64,000 nucleotides of DNA from Bryobacteraceae bacterium (GTDB lineage Bacteria > Acidobacteriota > Terriglobia > Bryobacterales > Bryobacteraceae): positions 1 to 64,000 of the forward strand of contig JAIEMJ010000007.1 in the NCBI GenBank assembly GCA_019752335.1, given 5' to 3'. The notes below the pieces were generated by a model that saw only the letters and a program-made list of their open reading frames with translations, was not told the DNA's origin and made no database searches. Positions within the stretch are counted from its first letter, which is position 1. Each line of letters starts with the position of its first letter. This document shows, one piece after another, positions 1 through 8,107 of this stretch. The position numbers and the translations under genes are program-made.

Positions 1-235
1 ACCGCGTCGGCAGGTAGTACTTTTTCTCCCAGGTGGACAAGTCCATCCGGTAGCACTTCGGGCAGCGGGCGAAAATGGCATTCGTGATGCGCAAAACACT
101 GTCATAGAAGCGATGGCCGCAATCCTCACAGCGCACCGGGTAGGTACCGAACGCGCTGAGCAGACGTTCTTTAAAGCCCCGAATCTTCGATAGACGCGGG
201 CGCTTGCCTTCACAACTGGGACACGTTAACGGCAT
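1..235 (-). CDS. Zinc-ribbon protein, C-terminus cut by window edge
   Basis: The reverse strand encodes at least 78 residues beginning MPLTCPSCEGKRPRLSK, then CEDCGHRFYD and CPKC. Three CxxC pairs in under 75 residues indicate small metal-binding zinc-ribbon folds. The start is the ATG at 235, because an in-frame TAA lies about 30 nt upstream and no alternative start follows it. The gene runs off the left end, so the total length and any further domain are unknown. It lies 59 nt downstream of the aminotransferase gene on the same strand and may be co-transcribed. No specific function can be assigned; zinc ribbons of this kind occur in stand-alone small proteins and at the N-termini of membrane proteins. 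Confidence 0.7.
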   Translation of the reverse strand, partial: MPLTCPSCEGKRPRLSKIRGFKERLLSAFGTYPVRCEDCGHRFYDSVLRITNAIFARCPKCYRMDLSTWEKKYYLPTR

Positions 236-268
236 GATGATTTCGGGCCGAGAGTACTTACCGGTTTA

Positions 269-280
269 CATGTTAACATG
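269..280. repeat. 12-bp perfect palindrome in intergenic gap
   Basis: CATGTTAACATG is its own reverse complement and sits in the 59-nt gap between the aminotransferase stop and the zinc-ribbon start. It is a candidate operator for a dimeric regulator, by inference only; no second copy was noticed. Confidence 0.3.
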
Positions 281-294
281 CATCCCGGCATCCG

Positions 295-1161
295 TTACAA
301 GGGTTTTCTTTGGGATACGTAGGTGTCTAAGTACTCATCAAACCTTTGCTGTACAGCAATCCGGCCAATGCACTCTTCGGCCGAAACGAAGCGCAGCTTT
401 AGGTTTTCGATGGCCGCGACCGGCAGCGTGTCACGGGTGGAAGAGGTGACGAATACCTCATCGGCGGCGGCCAAGTCGGCCGGAGTTAGTACCGCTTCAC
501 CAATCCGGTACCCCGGTACGGTAATCTCTTCCAGGATCAATGCCCGCGTAATACCCGGCAGGCACCCCGAATCGAGCGGGGGCGTCAGGATCTCGTTTCC
601 CCGCACGATGAACAGATTCGCCGACGTTAGTTCCGCCACCTCCCCGCGTTCGTTCAGCAGCACCACCTCATCGAAGTCTTGCTGCCGTGCAGACTCATTC
701 CAGGTCAGATTGAAGCACCAGGAGAGCATCTTGGTGCCCCGAAAGACGTTGGCCGCATGGCGCGCCTGCGGCACCAGGCCCAGGCGCATGCTGGTGCCCC
801 AATTGGCTAGCGGCTTGGTGAAGGCGATCAGGTCGAAGTCGCGGTCCAGATTGGGGGCATCGAATACCCCACCCTGGTTCCGCACCACGGCGATGCGCAA
901 GGTGGAGTCCCACGCCTTATTGGCCGCGATCAGCTTCGCCAGGCGGCTGGTGAGGTAGTCCGAATCGGCAAAGGGCACATGAAGCACCTCGGCGTCGCGC
1001 CGCATGCGGGCGTAATGGCGCTCCCACGCGAAGAGCACGCCGGCCTTCACGCGCAAGGTGGAGAAGACGCCCCACCCATTCAAGAGTCCTACTTGGCCGG
1101 GCGAGAGGAATTTTTCCGTCGTTTCCCGCACGCCGTCGTTATAGAGCAAATAGCGATGCAC
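295..1161 (-). CDS. Class IV PLP aminotransferase (BCAT / ADC lyase family)
   Basis: A 288-residue protein of the fold-type IV PLP enzymes, which include branched-chain aminotransferase, D-amino acid transaminase and 4-amino-4-deoxychorismate lyase. The lysine in GTKMLSW (around residue 146) aligns with the Schiff-base lysine. It is followed by the family hallmark DEVVLLNERGEVAELTSAN and then GCLPGITR. Subfamily cannot be settled by eye; the short N-terminus and absence of other branched-chain genes leave ADC lyase or a generic transaminase open. The start is GTG at 1161. A TAGAAT hexamer lies 8 nt upstream (1170-1175), and the gene is divergent from the ThiO-like gene with only 33 nt between the two starts. 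The protein has no signal peptide and is presumably cytoplasmic. Confidence 0.85.
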   Translation of the reverse strand: MHRYLLYNDGVRETTEKFLSPGQVGLLNGWGVFSTLRVKAGVLFAWERHYARMRRDAEVLHVPFADSDYLTSRLAKLIAANKAWDSTLRIAVVRNQGGVFDAPNLDRDFDLIAFTKPLANWGTSMRLGLVPQARHAANVFRGTKMLSWCFNLTWNESARQQDFDEVVLLNERGEVAELTSANLFIVRGNEILTPPLDSGCLPGITRALILEEITVPGYRIGEAVLTPADLAAADEVFVTSSTRDTLPVAAIENLKLRFVSAEECIGRIAVQQRFDEYLDTYVSQRKPL

Positions 1162-1169
1162 TGTTGGCT

Positions 1170-1188
1170 ATTCTAACCCCGCTATCCT
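1170..1188. promoter_or_regulatory. Back-to-back -10 elements of a divergent pair
   Basis: On the minus strand TAGAAT (1175-1170) lies 8 nt before the GTG of the aminotransferase gene. On the plus strand TATCCT (1183-1188) lies exactly 6 nt before the GTG of the ThiO-like gene. Both spacings would place transcription starts at or next to the start codon. No convincing -35 boxes are visible. Confidence 0.4.
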
Positions 1189-1194
1189 GGAGAA

Positions 1195-2094
1195 GTGCAT
1201 TGTCTGATTGCCGGCGCCGGTTTGATTGGCGCTTCTCTTGCCTGGCGACTGGGCCAGCGCGGCCACTCCGTCACCCTGGCGGATGCGGGAACCTTCTGCG
1301 GCGAGGCCAGCCACGCCGGGGCTGGGATGCTCTCGCCGGAAGGGGAACGTTTTCCGGACGCGATCTGGGCGGAACGAGCTCAGCAAAGCTTGGCGCTCTA
1401 CCCTGGCTTCATCGACGAATTGAAGCGCGAATCGGGCCTCGCCATCGACTACGACGTTTGCGGCGCCCAAGAGGACGGACGCCACTTCCCAAACGAAGCC
1501 ATTGTCGACCCCCGGGACCTGGCCCGCGCCTTGCGTCAAGCCCTCGCCCGCTACCGGGTCGAGGTGGTGGAACATCAGCGGCTGAGCGCGTTAACGTATA
1601 GCCCGGAAGGCGTACAAAGCGGTCGCTTCAGGGCTGATGCGGCGGTGGTGGCGGCCGGCGCCTGGAGTAGTCAGCTTCAGGTGAACGGCGCGGCCTTGCC
1701 GGAGTCGATTCCGGTGAAAGGCTACCTGCTGGGGTACCACGGCGCGCCCAAGCTAGGGCCCATCCGGCGCGACGGCCATACCTATATCCTGCAGCGCACG
1801 AATGGCTATACCATCGCCGGTTCCACTGAGGAGACGATGGGCTTCAGCCGCGACATCGACCCGGCGCGCGTCGCCGACTTGCACCGGCGAGCGGCCGGCC
1901 TCTGGCCGCCGCTCGCCAATCTGGCGCCGGCCGACGTCTGGACGGGCCTGCGTCCCAGCACGGCTACGGGCCGCATTTATACCGAACGCTGGGGCGCGGC
2001 GCCGGTCTGGCTCGCCTACGGGCACTACCGCAATGGCATCCTGCTCGCCCCTTGGACCGCGGAGTATCTGGCGGACCAAATTCAGCGCCAGTAG
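1195..2094 (+). CDS. thiO: FAD-dependent glycine oxidase-like protein (ThiO family)
   Basis: A 299-residue member of the DAO family. The N-terminus CLIAGAGLIGASLAWRL is the GxGxxG dinucleotide-binding fold, followed by GEASHAGAGMLSPEG, the FAD-contacting segment typical of glycine oxidase. The C-terminal GHYRNGILLAPWTAEY is the classic ThiO signature. ThiO oxidises glycine to iminoglycine, the precursor of the thiazole ring of thiamine; no other thiamine gene is in the window, so the pathway role rests on family resemblance. The start is GTG at 1195, with GGAG just before it overlapping a TATCCT -10-like hexamer. The 3' end overlaps the convergent WXXGXW gene by 13 nt. Confidence 0.82.
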   Translation: MHCLIAGAGLIGASLAWRLGQRGHSVTLADAGTFCGEASHAGAGMLSPEGERFPDAIWAERAQQSLALYPGFIDELKRESGLAIDYDVCGAQEDGRHFPNEAIVDPRDLARALRQALARYRVEVVEHQRLSALTYSPEGVQSGRFRADAAVVAAGAWSSQLQVNGAALPESIPVKGYLLGYHGAPKLGPIRRDGHTYILQRTNGYTIAGSTEETMGFSRDIDPARVADLHRRAAGLWPPLANLAPADVWTGLRPSTATGRIYTERWGAAPVWLAYGHYRNGILLAPWTAEYLADQIQRQ

Positions 2095-2387
2095 CCGCCG
2101 CGCCAGACGAAGGTGTTGCGACGCGGCTGCCAGCCAGGCGCCACCCAATATGCGTTCGGACGCGGCGCGCGTACCCATCCACCGGGCACCCAGGCATAGT
2201 TGCGCCCCCGTACATCCCAGAAGCCATCCCGCCAGAGATAGCCCGGTCCCGGCGCGCGGCCCACCGCGCCCACCACGTAGCCGCGCGGCATCGGCGGCAC
2301 ATGACCGATCCGGAAGCCAAAAGAGACTTGGGCGCTGGCTAAGGGGACCATGGCCAGGCCGAGGAATAAAACGATATTACGGATCAT
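2082..2387 (-). CDS. Secreted WXXGXW (YXWGXW)-repeat protein
   Basis: A 101-residue protein with a cleavable signal peptide (MIRNIVLFLGLAMVPLASAQ) and a mature part of short aromatic/glycine repeats: LWRDGFW, YAWVPGGWV, YWVAPGWQ, VWRGGYW. This matches the YXWGXW/WXXGXW repeat family of small exported proteins, whose function is not established. A strong Shine-Dalgarno run (GGGAGG) precedes the ATG at 2387. It is convergent with and overlaps the end of the ThiO-like gene. The 242-nt region upstream is shared with the DUF1549 gene running the other way. Confidence 0.8.
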   Translation of the reverse strand: MIRNIVLFLGLAMVPLASAQVSFGFRIGHVPPMPRGYVVGAVGRAPGPGYLWRDGFWDVRGRNYAWVPGGWVRAPRPNAYWVAPGWQPRRNTFVWRGGYWR

Positions 2388-2629
2388 CTTCTTGATCCCT
2401 CCCGTTTGGCTAAACGCATGGACGAGGATAAAGTTGTTGGCTCATTTCGGCCACCGGAACGGCAAAAATGAACCACTGGTTCCACAGCAAAGAAGCTTCC
2501 GGCGGCGCATACTAGGATAGAAGTAAGGCGTTTTTGTCTGGCGTCGCACGCGCGTTTACGAAACTTTACAGCCAGGCACGGGTTCGAGTGGACGTAGCGG
2601 GTAAATTTCGGTAGCGGGGGAAAGCATTT
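2388..2629. other. Divergent intergenic region
   Basis: These 242 nt separate the WXXGXW gene and the DUF1549 gene. They contain a 13-nt inverted repeat (GAACCA-C-TGGTTC, 2470-2482), a TAGGAT hexamer at 2513-2518 that could serve as a -10 for the rightward gene, and a purine-rich run (GGGGGAAAG) just before the ATG at 2630. No small gene is convincing here. Confidence 0.35.
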
Positions 2630-4648
2630 ATGCGCAAAACGAAGCGCTGGCTGGCAGGCTGTGGGATGGCTTTGCTGTGCGGCGGAAGTTGGGTTTACCT
2701 GGGGGCGCAAGAGCCGCAGGTGGTGACAGACGACGAACCGGTGATCAACGCCGACCATTCGCAGTGTACGCTCTTCGGATCTGATCGGGACCATTTCTAC
2801 GAAGAGAGCGTCAACCGCATGGCGCGCAAACAGTATCGCTTTGGGAAGGCGACAGTGGCCGCAGTGTCGCACATGTCGCAAGCCTATGCCGCGGCCCTGC
2901 CGGACCCGAAGGGCGCCGCGATCTTTGACCGCATTGACCAACTGGGCTTCATCGATCAGTTCCTCTTTAAGGCCATGCAGAAGGATGGCGTGGAACCGGC
3001 CAATCGCAGCAACGACTACGAATTCATCCGCCGCGTCACTTTCGACCTCACTGGGCGTCCGCCCAAGTACGACCGCGTGGTGGCCTTCGCCGAGAGCAAC
3101 GCGCCGGACAAGCGGGCCAAGCTGATCGACGAATTGCTGAATACGCCGGAGTGGGTGGACAAGTGGACCATGTTCCTCGGCGACCAGTTTAAAAACGTCG
3201 ATGACAACGGGCAAGCGAGGCGCTTCGCCGAAGGCCGGAATGCCTTCTATCAGTACATCAAGACTTCTCTCGCCAGCAACAAGCCCTACGACAAGATGGT
3301 GACAGAGATGATCACCGCCACGGGATCCAATAGCTGGGAGCAGGGTGAACTCAACTGGAACATCAGCGGCATGATGACCGGCGGCCCGGTGCAGGATAAC
3401 TACGACTTCCAGGGCGAGATCGTGGCCGACCGGCTGTTGGGAATGGGGCACCAGAATTGTCTGCTGTGCCACAACGGGCGCGGCCATATGGAAGCGCTGA
3501 GCGTGTGGGGCAAAAGCGTGACGCGGGTGCAGGCTCAGGGCCTGTCCGCGTTTTTCTCGAAGTCGGTTTCCCGCCGCACCTATCCGGAGCCGGCCAACCG
3601 CAATGTCTGGTACTCTTCCTTCGAGGACGCGCCGCGCAACGCCGAGTATTCATTGAATACGACGACCGGCAATCGGACGCCGCGGCAGCCGCTGGGCGAC
3701 ATGCGCACCGTGCTTCCGAATTATCCCTTCGGCGACGGCGGCAAGCCCCGTTCCGGCGAGAACTACCGCGAAGCTTTGGCGCGGATTGTCGTGGCCGACC
3801 CGCAGTTCGCCCGGGCGTCGGTGAATTTCATCTGGAAGCAGTTCTTCGTGCGCGGCATCGTCGAGCCGGCGAATCTCTTTGATCCCGGCCGCATGGACCC
3901 GGCGAATCCGCCGCCCGCCCCCTGGACCATTCAGCCCACCAACCCGGAACTGCTGAATGCCCTCGCCGCGGACTTCCAGAAAAGCGGTTTCAGCTTCCGA
4001 GACCTGATGCGCAAGATCTGCAACTCCGAGGCCTACCAGCTTTCGTCGGCCTACGCAGGCAACTGGCAGCCGCAGTACGAGAATTACTTCGCCCGCCACT
4101 TTGTGCGCCGCCTGTGGGCCGAAGAAGTGGTGGACGGCATCACGCAGGTGAGTAACTCGCCCATGCGCTACACCTACAACACCACCACGCCGCTGTTGCC
4201 GGGCATGCCGGCGCCAGCCGGCGCCACCGTGAACTGGACCATGCAACTGCCGCAGACGCGCACCTTACCCGGCGGCGCGATGGCTCAGTTCCTCGATAGC
4301 TTCCTGCGCGGCAATCGCATCGACGCGGAGCGTAATGACGAAGGCGCCATTCCCCAGGTGCTGAATCTGATGAACGACAGCTTTGTGATGGACCGGACTC
4401 GCGCGGCCACCAACGGCGGTGTGCCGACGCTCACCCGGCAGTTGCTCGACAAGTACACCTCGAACGACAACGCGGGCCTGGTGCGCGAGTTGTTTCTCAC
4501 CGTGCTCAGCCGTCCGCCGAGCGCGGATGAGTCGATCACGGCGAACGGTTTGCTGGGTGGCGCGGTGTCGCCGCAGATCCGGCAGCAGCGGCTGGAGGAC
4601 CTGGTGTGGTCTCTCTATAACAAAGTTGACTTCGTGTTCAATTACTAA
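2630..4648 (+). CDS. Exported DUF1549/DUF1553 protein with CxxCH motif (copy 1)
   Basis: A 672-residue protein with an N-terminal signal/anchor (about residues 1-26). The DUF1549 region starts near residue 105 and includes the conserved EFIRRVTFDLTGRPP. A C-L-L-C-H motif at about residues 277-281 fits a c-type haem attachment site. The DUF1553 region runs from about residue 385 (RASVNFIWKQFF) to the C-terminus, including LMRKICNSEAYQLSS. Such proteins are abundant in Planctomycetes, Verrucomicrobia and Acidobacteria, usually beside a DUF1501 gene, as here 15 nt downstream. Their biochemical role is not settled. A homologous gene lies at 30434. The pairing implies a two-gene exported unit. Confidence 0.88.
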   Translation: MRKTKRWLAGCGMALLCGGSWVYLGAQEPQVVTDDEPVINADHSQCTLFGSDRDHFYEESVNRMARKQYRFGKATVAAVSHMSQAYAAALPDPKGAAIFDRIDQLGFIDQFLFKAMQKDGVEPANRSNDYEFIRRVTFDLTGRPPKYDRVVAFAESNAPDKRAKLIDELLNTPEWVDKWTMFLGDQFKNVDDNGQARRFAEGRNAFYQYIKTSLASNKPYDKMVTEMITATGSNSWEQGELNWNISGMMTGGPVQDNYDFQGEIVADRLLGMGHQNCLLCHNGRGHMEALSVWGKSVTRVQAQGLSAFFSKSVSRRTYPEPANRNVWYSSFEDAPRNAEYSLNTTTGNRTPRQPLGDMRTVLPNYPFGDGGKPRSGENYREALARIVVADPQFARASVNFIWKQFFVRGIVEPANLFDPGRMDPANPPPAPWTIQPTNPELLNALAADFQKSGFSFRDLMRKICNSEAYQLSSAYAGNWQPQYENYFARHFVRRLWAEEVVDGITQVSNSPMRYTYNTTTPLLPGMPAPAGATVNWTMQLPQTRTLPGGAMAQFLDSFLRGNRIDAERNDEGAIPQVLNLMNDSFVMDRTRAATNGGVPTLTRQLLDKYTSNDNAGLVRELFLTVLSRPPSADESITANGLLGGAVSPQIRQQRLEDLVWSLYNKVDFVFNY

Positions 4649-4663
4649 CCGGGAGCAGACCTC

Positions 4664-6073
4664 ATGCGTAACGAAAAGAAGTTCCTGAAGTCCTTTTTGC
4701 GGAATCCGCACACGACGCAGCCGTTCTTTGAGCGGCCCTACCTCTCGCGCCGCGCCTTCTTCCAGACGGCGGCCGGTGTGGGTGGAATGTTCCTGGCCGG
4801 ACGTCCGGCCCTGGGGCAGGACGTCATCAAGCGCGGCGGCATGCCGGTGAACGGCAAGGCCAAGAACGTCATCTTCATCCTGCTGGCCGGCGCGCCTTCC
4901 CACGTCGATACCTTCGACTTCAAGGACGGCGCCGACACGCCCATGAACCTGATGAAGCCCGATACCATCAGCGGCATCCGCTTCCCGGTCGGCGTGATGC
5001 CGAAGCTCGCCAATAACCTGGGCGACCTGGCGATCGTCCGCTCCATTCAGCCCTGGGCCTTGCAGCATCAGCTCTGCCAGACCTGGGTGCAGATCGGCCG
5101 CTCGCCGGCGGGCGCCCTCGGCGATATCGCGCCGAACATCGGCACCATCGTCGCGGTGGAGAAAGAAGCCGAACGCAAGCCCGGGCAAGTGTTTCCCACG
5201 TTTCTGAATCTGAACAACGACGGCGCCATTGGACCCGGCTATATCTCCGCGGACTATGCGCCCTTCAAGATCACCGCCCCGGCCAACACCGCTTCCAGTG
5301 GCCTGCCGGACACCGTCAATACCGATGGCCAGACGCGCTTCGACGCCAAGTGGAATCTGCTGATGTCGCTCGACAAGCCCTTGCGCACGGCGAATCCTTA
5401 CGGCAGCGAAATGCAGGATTACGACAATTTCTACCAGAACGGCCGCGGCCTGATGTTCAACACGCAGGTGAACAACGCCTTCCGCCTCACCGCGGCGGAC
5501 GCGGCCCGCTACGGCAATAGCTCCTTCGGTAACTCCTGCCTGACGGCGGCTAATGTCCTCGCGGCCCAGGCCGGCACGCGCTACGTGCAGATCACCCTGG
5601 GTGGCTGGGACAACCACCAGAACATCTACGCCAACAACGTTCTGCCGGCCAATCTGAAGCTGGTGGACGATGGCCTCTCCGCCTTGATCGCTGACCTCAA
5701 GAAGAGCGGCCTCTTCAACGAAACGCTGATCGTGATGATGGGCGAATTCGGCCGTACGCCGGGCAAGCTCACCGCCACGGCTGGCCGCGATCACTTCGCG
5801 CAGCAATTCGCCGTCTTCGCCGGCGCCGGAATCCGCGGCGGCCGCACGATTGGTTCTACGGATGGCCAGGGCACCCAAACGGTGGACTCCGGCTGGAGCC
5901 GGCAGCGGAATATTCGTATGGAAGATGTGGAAGCGACGATCTACTCCGCCATGGGCATCGACTGGGGCACCGTCCGCTACGACGACCCCTTCAAGCGCGG
6001 CTTCTACTACGTCCCCGCGCCGCGCGCCGACAGCGATCCCTATGCGCCGATTGAGGAGCTGTGGAGCGCCTGA
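4664..6073 (+). CDS. Tat-exported DUF1501 protein (copy 1)
   Basis: A 469-residue DUF1501 protein, a family related to the alkaline phosphatase/sulfatase superfamily. [19 protein letters not shown] near residue 28 is a twin-arginine-type signal. Metal-site-like motifs are visible: [14 protein letters not shown] near residue 70, GGWDNHQN near 315, [11 protein letters not shown] near 355, and GRDH. The substrate is unknown. It follows the DUF1549/1553 gene with a 15-nt gap containing GGGAGC, so the two are surely co-transcribed. The partner carries the CxxCH motif; the two proteins may act together in the periplasm, by inference from constant pairing. Confidence 0.88.
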   Translation: MRNEKKFLKSFLRNPHTTQPFFERPYLSRRAFFQTAAGVGGMFLAGRPALGQDVIKRGGMPVNGKAKNVIFILLAGAPSHVDTFDFKDGADTPMNLMKPDTISGIRFPVGVMPKLANNLGDLAIVRSIQPWALQHQLCQTWVQIGRSPAGALGDIAPNIGTIVAVEKEAERKPGQVFPTFLNLNNDGAIGPGYISADYAPFKITAPANTASSGLPDTVNTDGQTRFDAKWNLLMSLDKPLRTANPYGSEMQDYDNFYQNGRGLMFNTQVNNAFRLTAADAARYGNSSFGNSCLTAANVLAAQAGTRYVQITLGGWDNHQNIYANNVLPANLKLVDDGLSALIADLKKSGLFNETLIVMMGEFGRTPGKLTATAGRDHFAQQFAVFAGAGIRGGRTIGSTDGQGTQTVDSGWSRQRNIRMEDVEATIYSAMGIDWGTVRYDDPFKRGFYYVPAPRADSDPYAPIEELWSA

Positions 6074-6170
6074 GGCTTGCCAGAGAGCCGCTCCTGCGAA
6101 CGCGCCCGAAAGGCTTTCGAATCAACCACTCGCCGGTCCGTTTCGTCCGACCCGCGGGGAGACGAAAACC

Positions 6171-6512
6171 ATGACGGATGAACACCTCCGGCGCGTGCGC
6201 CGCATTTGTCTTACCTTGCCGGAAACGACCGAGAAGCTCTCCCATGGCGAGCCAACCTTCTTCGCCCGCAAGAAGGTCTACTGCATGTTCGCCAACAACC
6301 ACCATAATGACGGCCATATCGCCGTCTGGATTGCCGCGGAGCCCGGCGCGCAAGCCACGTTGATGCAGGCGAATCCGCGCGCCTACTTCCGGCCGCCCTA
6401 TGTTGGCGTGAAGGGCTGGGTGGGCGTGGAGCTCAGCGAAGTCAGCGACGAGGAACTGGCTCAACATCTTTTCGCAGCTCACCGGCTCATCGCACCCCCC
6501 AAGCGGCGATAA
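6171..6512 (+). CDS. MmcQ/YjbR family protein
   Basis: A 113-residue cytoplasmic protein of the MmcQ/YjbR group, which has a CyaY-like fold and is often annotated as DNA-binding. Family marks are [21 protein letters not shown] at the N-terminus, then [10 protein letters not shown] and [14 protein letters not shown]. The start is the ATG at 6171 because the GGGGAG run at 6156-6161 gives well-spaced ribosome binding and the residues before it do not match the family. It lies 97 nt after the DUF1501 gene and 10 nt before the next gene. Its function is not established in any homologue I can name with certainty. Confidence 0.82.
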   Translation: MTDEHLRRVRRICLTLPETTEKLSHGEPTFFARKKVYCMFANNHHNDGHIAVWIAAEPGAQATLMQANPRAYFRPPYVGVKGWVGVELSEVSDEELAQHLFAAHRLIAPPKRR

Positions 6513-6522
6513 GCTAGCTGGC

Positions 6523-8103
6523 ATGAAGTATTTCCTCTGGCTTGCCCTGCCCTTGTTCGCTGCCCCAGAAGCCCTGTACCAGGATCCTGCCGGTAAGTTC
6601 ACCGTCCGCTACGCGGTGGAAGGCCCCACCGCCGCGCCTACGACCGACCCGCAAAAGCAACTCGGACTGATCCTCTGCTTTCCCGAGCATGACCGTCCCA
6701 CGGGCGACGAGCTTCTCCCGGTGCGCGAGTCCTTGCGCCGGCAAGGCCTCAGCCAGAGCTACGTTCTGCTGGGCGTTCATCCGCAAGGGCAGAAGTTCGG
6801 CGATATTGACCATGAGCCGCTGCGCCAGATGATCGCCTGGGCCCAGAAGAATTACCCCATCAATCCGCGCCGTATTTATCTTTATGGCAAAGGCGAAGGC
6901 GCCAAGATCTCGGGCGAATTCGGTACCCAGCATCCGCTGCTGATTACTTCGGCGGTGACTTACAGTTGGGGTTGGTGGAAGATCCCCTCGGAAATTACTC
7001 CCGCTACTCACCGTTTGCCCACTTACTATACCGTCCTGGGGATGCGCGACTTACTCACGCACATCCAGACCGTGCGCGACACCGTCAGCCGTATGAACGC
7101 CAAGGGCCTCACCATGATCTATCGCGAATTCGACGACCTCGGCGCGCGGACTTACCATCCGCCCAGTAACGACGACGGACTCGCCTGGGCACTGCGCCAA
7201 CGCAATCCCAATCTGCCGCTTTCCGCCGGCGAAACTGACTTACTCAAGAATTTCACTCCTGCAGTGGCCCACGGCTATTTCCCCAGCTTGGCCTTGGTGG
7301 GCGGCGACGCCGCGGGAAAGATCGTCCAGAAGTACCTTGCGAACCCGGACGCCAAGTTACGCGCGGCCGCCGTCGAAACCTGCTCCCAAGCCATCTTTAG
7401 CGACGCGGTGGTGGAGGACTTAGGCAAAACGCTGGTTGACCCGGACGAGAAAGTCCGCGCGGTGACGCTGAAGACGTTGGCCACGCTCGCCAACTGGCGC
7501 TCCCAGGCGGCGCAGCGTATTCTGATCTCCTACGTCAAGGCTCCGCAGAATCCTCTGGACCGGATGAGCGCGATCGACGCTTTGGGCTACGCCGTCCGCT
7601 ATCAGGTGAAGGGCTACCGTCAGGATCCGGCCGTCTTCGCGGCCCTGATTCAGTTACTCCAAGACCCCGACGAAGAGGCCCGCGTGATGGCCGCGAATAT
7701 TCTCGCGCCCATCCGCGACAAAGACTTCCGAGGCGATGCGGGGCGGCCGGAAGCGAAGTCTCCCGCCGGCGGTTGGGCCGCATGGCTGGGCGAGATTACC
7801 GCCAAACAACGCGGCTACCTCGCGGACTTCGACGACTGCCAACGCGGCGCCCCGGCCACCTACTGCGAAGCGGCCGCGCTGCTGGGCAAGCAGCCCGCCG
7901 AAGCGTTCGCCAAGACCAAGCAGGCCGCTGAAATGGGTTGGGTGCCCGCCCAGGCTCTGCTGGGGATGCTGTATGCCAACGGCATGGGCGTGGAGCAGGA
8001 CTACTTGGAGTCCGCCAATTGGTGGGCCAAGGCCGCCGCCCAGGGCCACGCGCTCGCCGCGCAGAATCTCGCACGGAACCCCCGCCGTCCCCAAGTAAAA
8101 TAG
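6523..8103 (+). CDS. Secreted chimera: alpha/beta-hydrolase-like, HEAT and Sel1 repeats
   Basis: A 526-residue protein with a short signal peptide (MKYFLWLALPLFAAP). Residues ~20-215 resemble an esterase/PHB-depolymerase-type alpha/beta hydrolase. However, the nucleophile elbow reads YGKGEGA (about residues 121-125), so the usual Ser of GxSxG is Gly. Residues ~250-400 hold HEAT-like helices (KLRAAAVETCSQ, KVRAVTLKTLATLANW, EARVMAANILAP). Residues ~440-520 hold Sel1-like repeats (AQALLGMLYANGMGVEQD, ANWWAKAAAQGHALAA). The architecture suggests a binding scaffold built on a dead hydrolase rather than an enzyme; that is inference. Gaps to the next gene are 4 nt. Confidence 0.65.
   Translation: MKYFLWLALPLFAAPEALYQDPAGKFTVRYAVEGPTAAPTTDPQKQLGLILCFPEHDRPTGDELLPVRESLRRQGLSQSYVLLGVHPQGQKFGDIDHEPLRQMIAWAQKNYPINPRRIYLYGKGEGAKISGEFGTQHPLLITSAVTYSWGWWKIPSEITPATHRLPTYYTVLGMRDLLTHIQTVRDTVSRMNAKGLTMIYREFDDLGARTYHPPSNDDGLAWALRQRNPNLPLSAGETDLLKNFTPAVAHGYFPSLALVGGDAAGKIVQKYLANPDAKLRAAAVETCSQAIFSDAVVEDLGKTLVDPDEKVRAVTLKTLATLANWRSQAAQRILISYVKAPQNPLDRMSAIDALGYAVRYQVKGYRQDPAVFAALIQLLQDPDEEARVMAANILAPIRDKDFRGDAGRPEAKSPAGGWAAWLGEITAKQRGYLADFDDCQRGAPATYCEAAALLGKQPAEAFAKTKQAAEMGWVPAQALLGMLYANGMGVEQDYLESANWWAKAAAQGHALAAQNLARNPRRPQVK
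8096..8101 (+). promoter_or_regulatory. -10-like hexamer 6 nt before start codon
   Basis: TAAAAT overlaps the stop codon of the preceding gene and ends exactly 6 nt before the ATG at 8108. No Shine-Dalgarno sequence precedes this ATG. The arrangement would give a leaderless transcript. Confidence 0.4.
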
Positions 8104-8107
8104 ATCC

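Noticed and set aside
2384-3487. 367-codon minus-strand frame reaching into the intergenic region
   Set aside because: Mostly antisense to the DUF1549 gene. The intergenic part has no ribosome-binding site or family resemblance.
4265-5878. Long open frame (537 codons) on the minus strand
   Set aside because: It is antisense to the DUF1549 and DUF1501 genes and is rich in His/Arg/Val low-complexity, typical of GC-rich shadow frames. The plus-strand genes have clear families.
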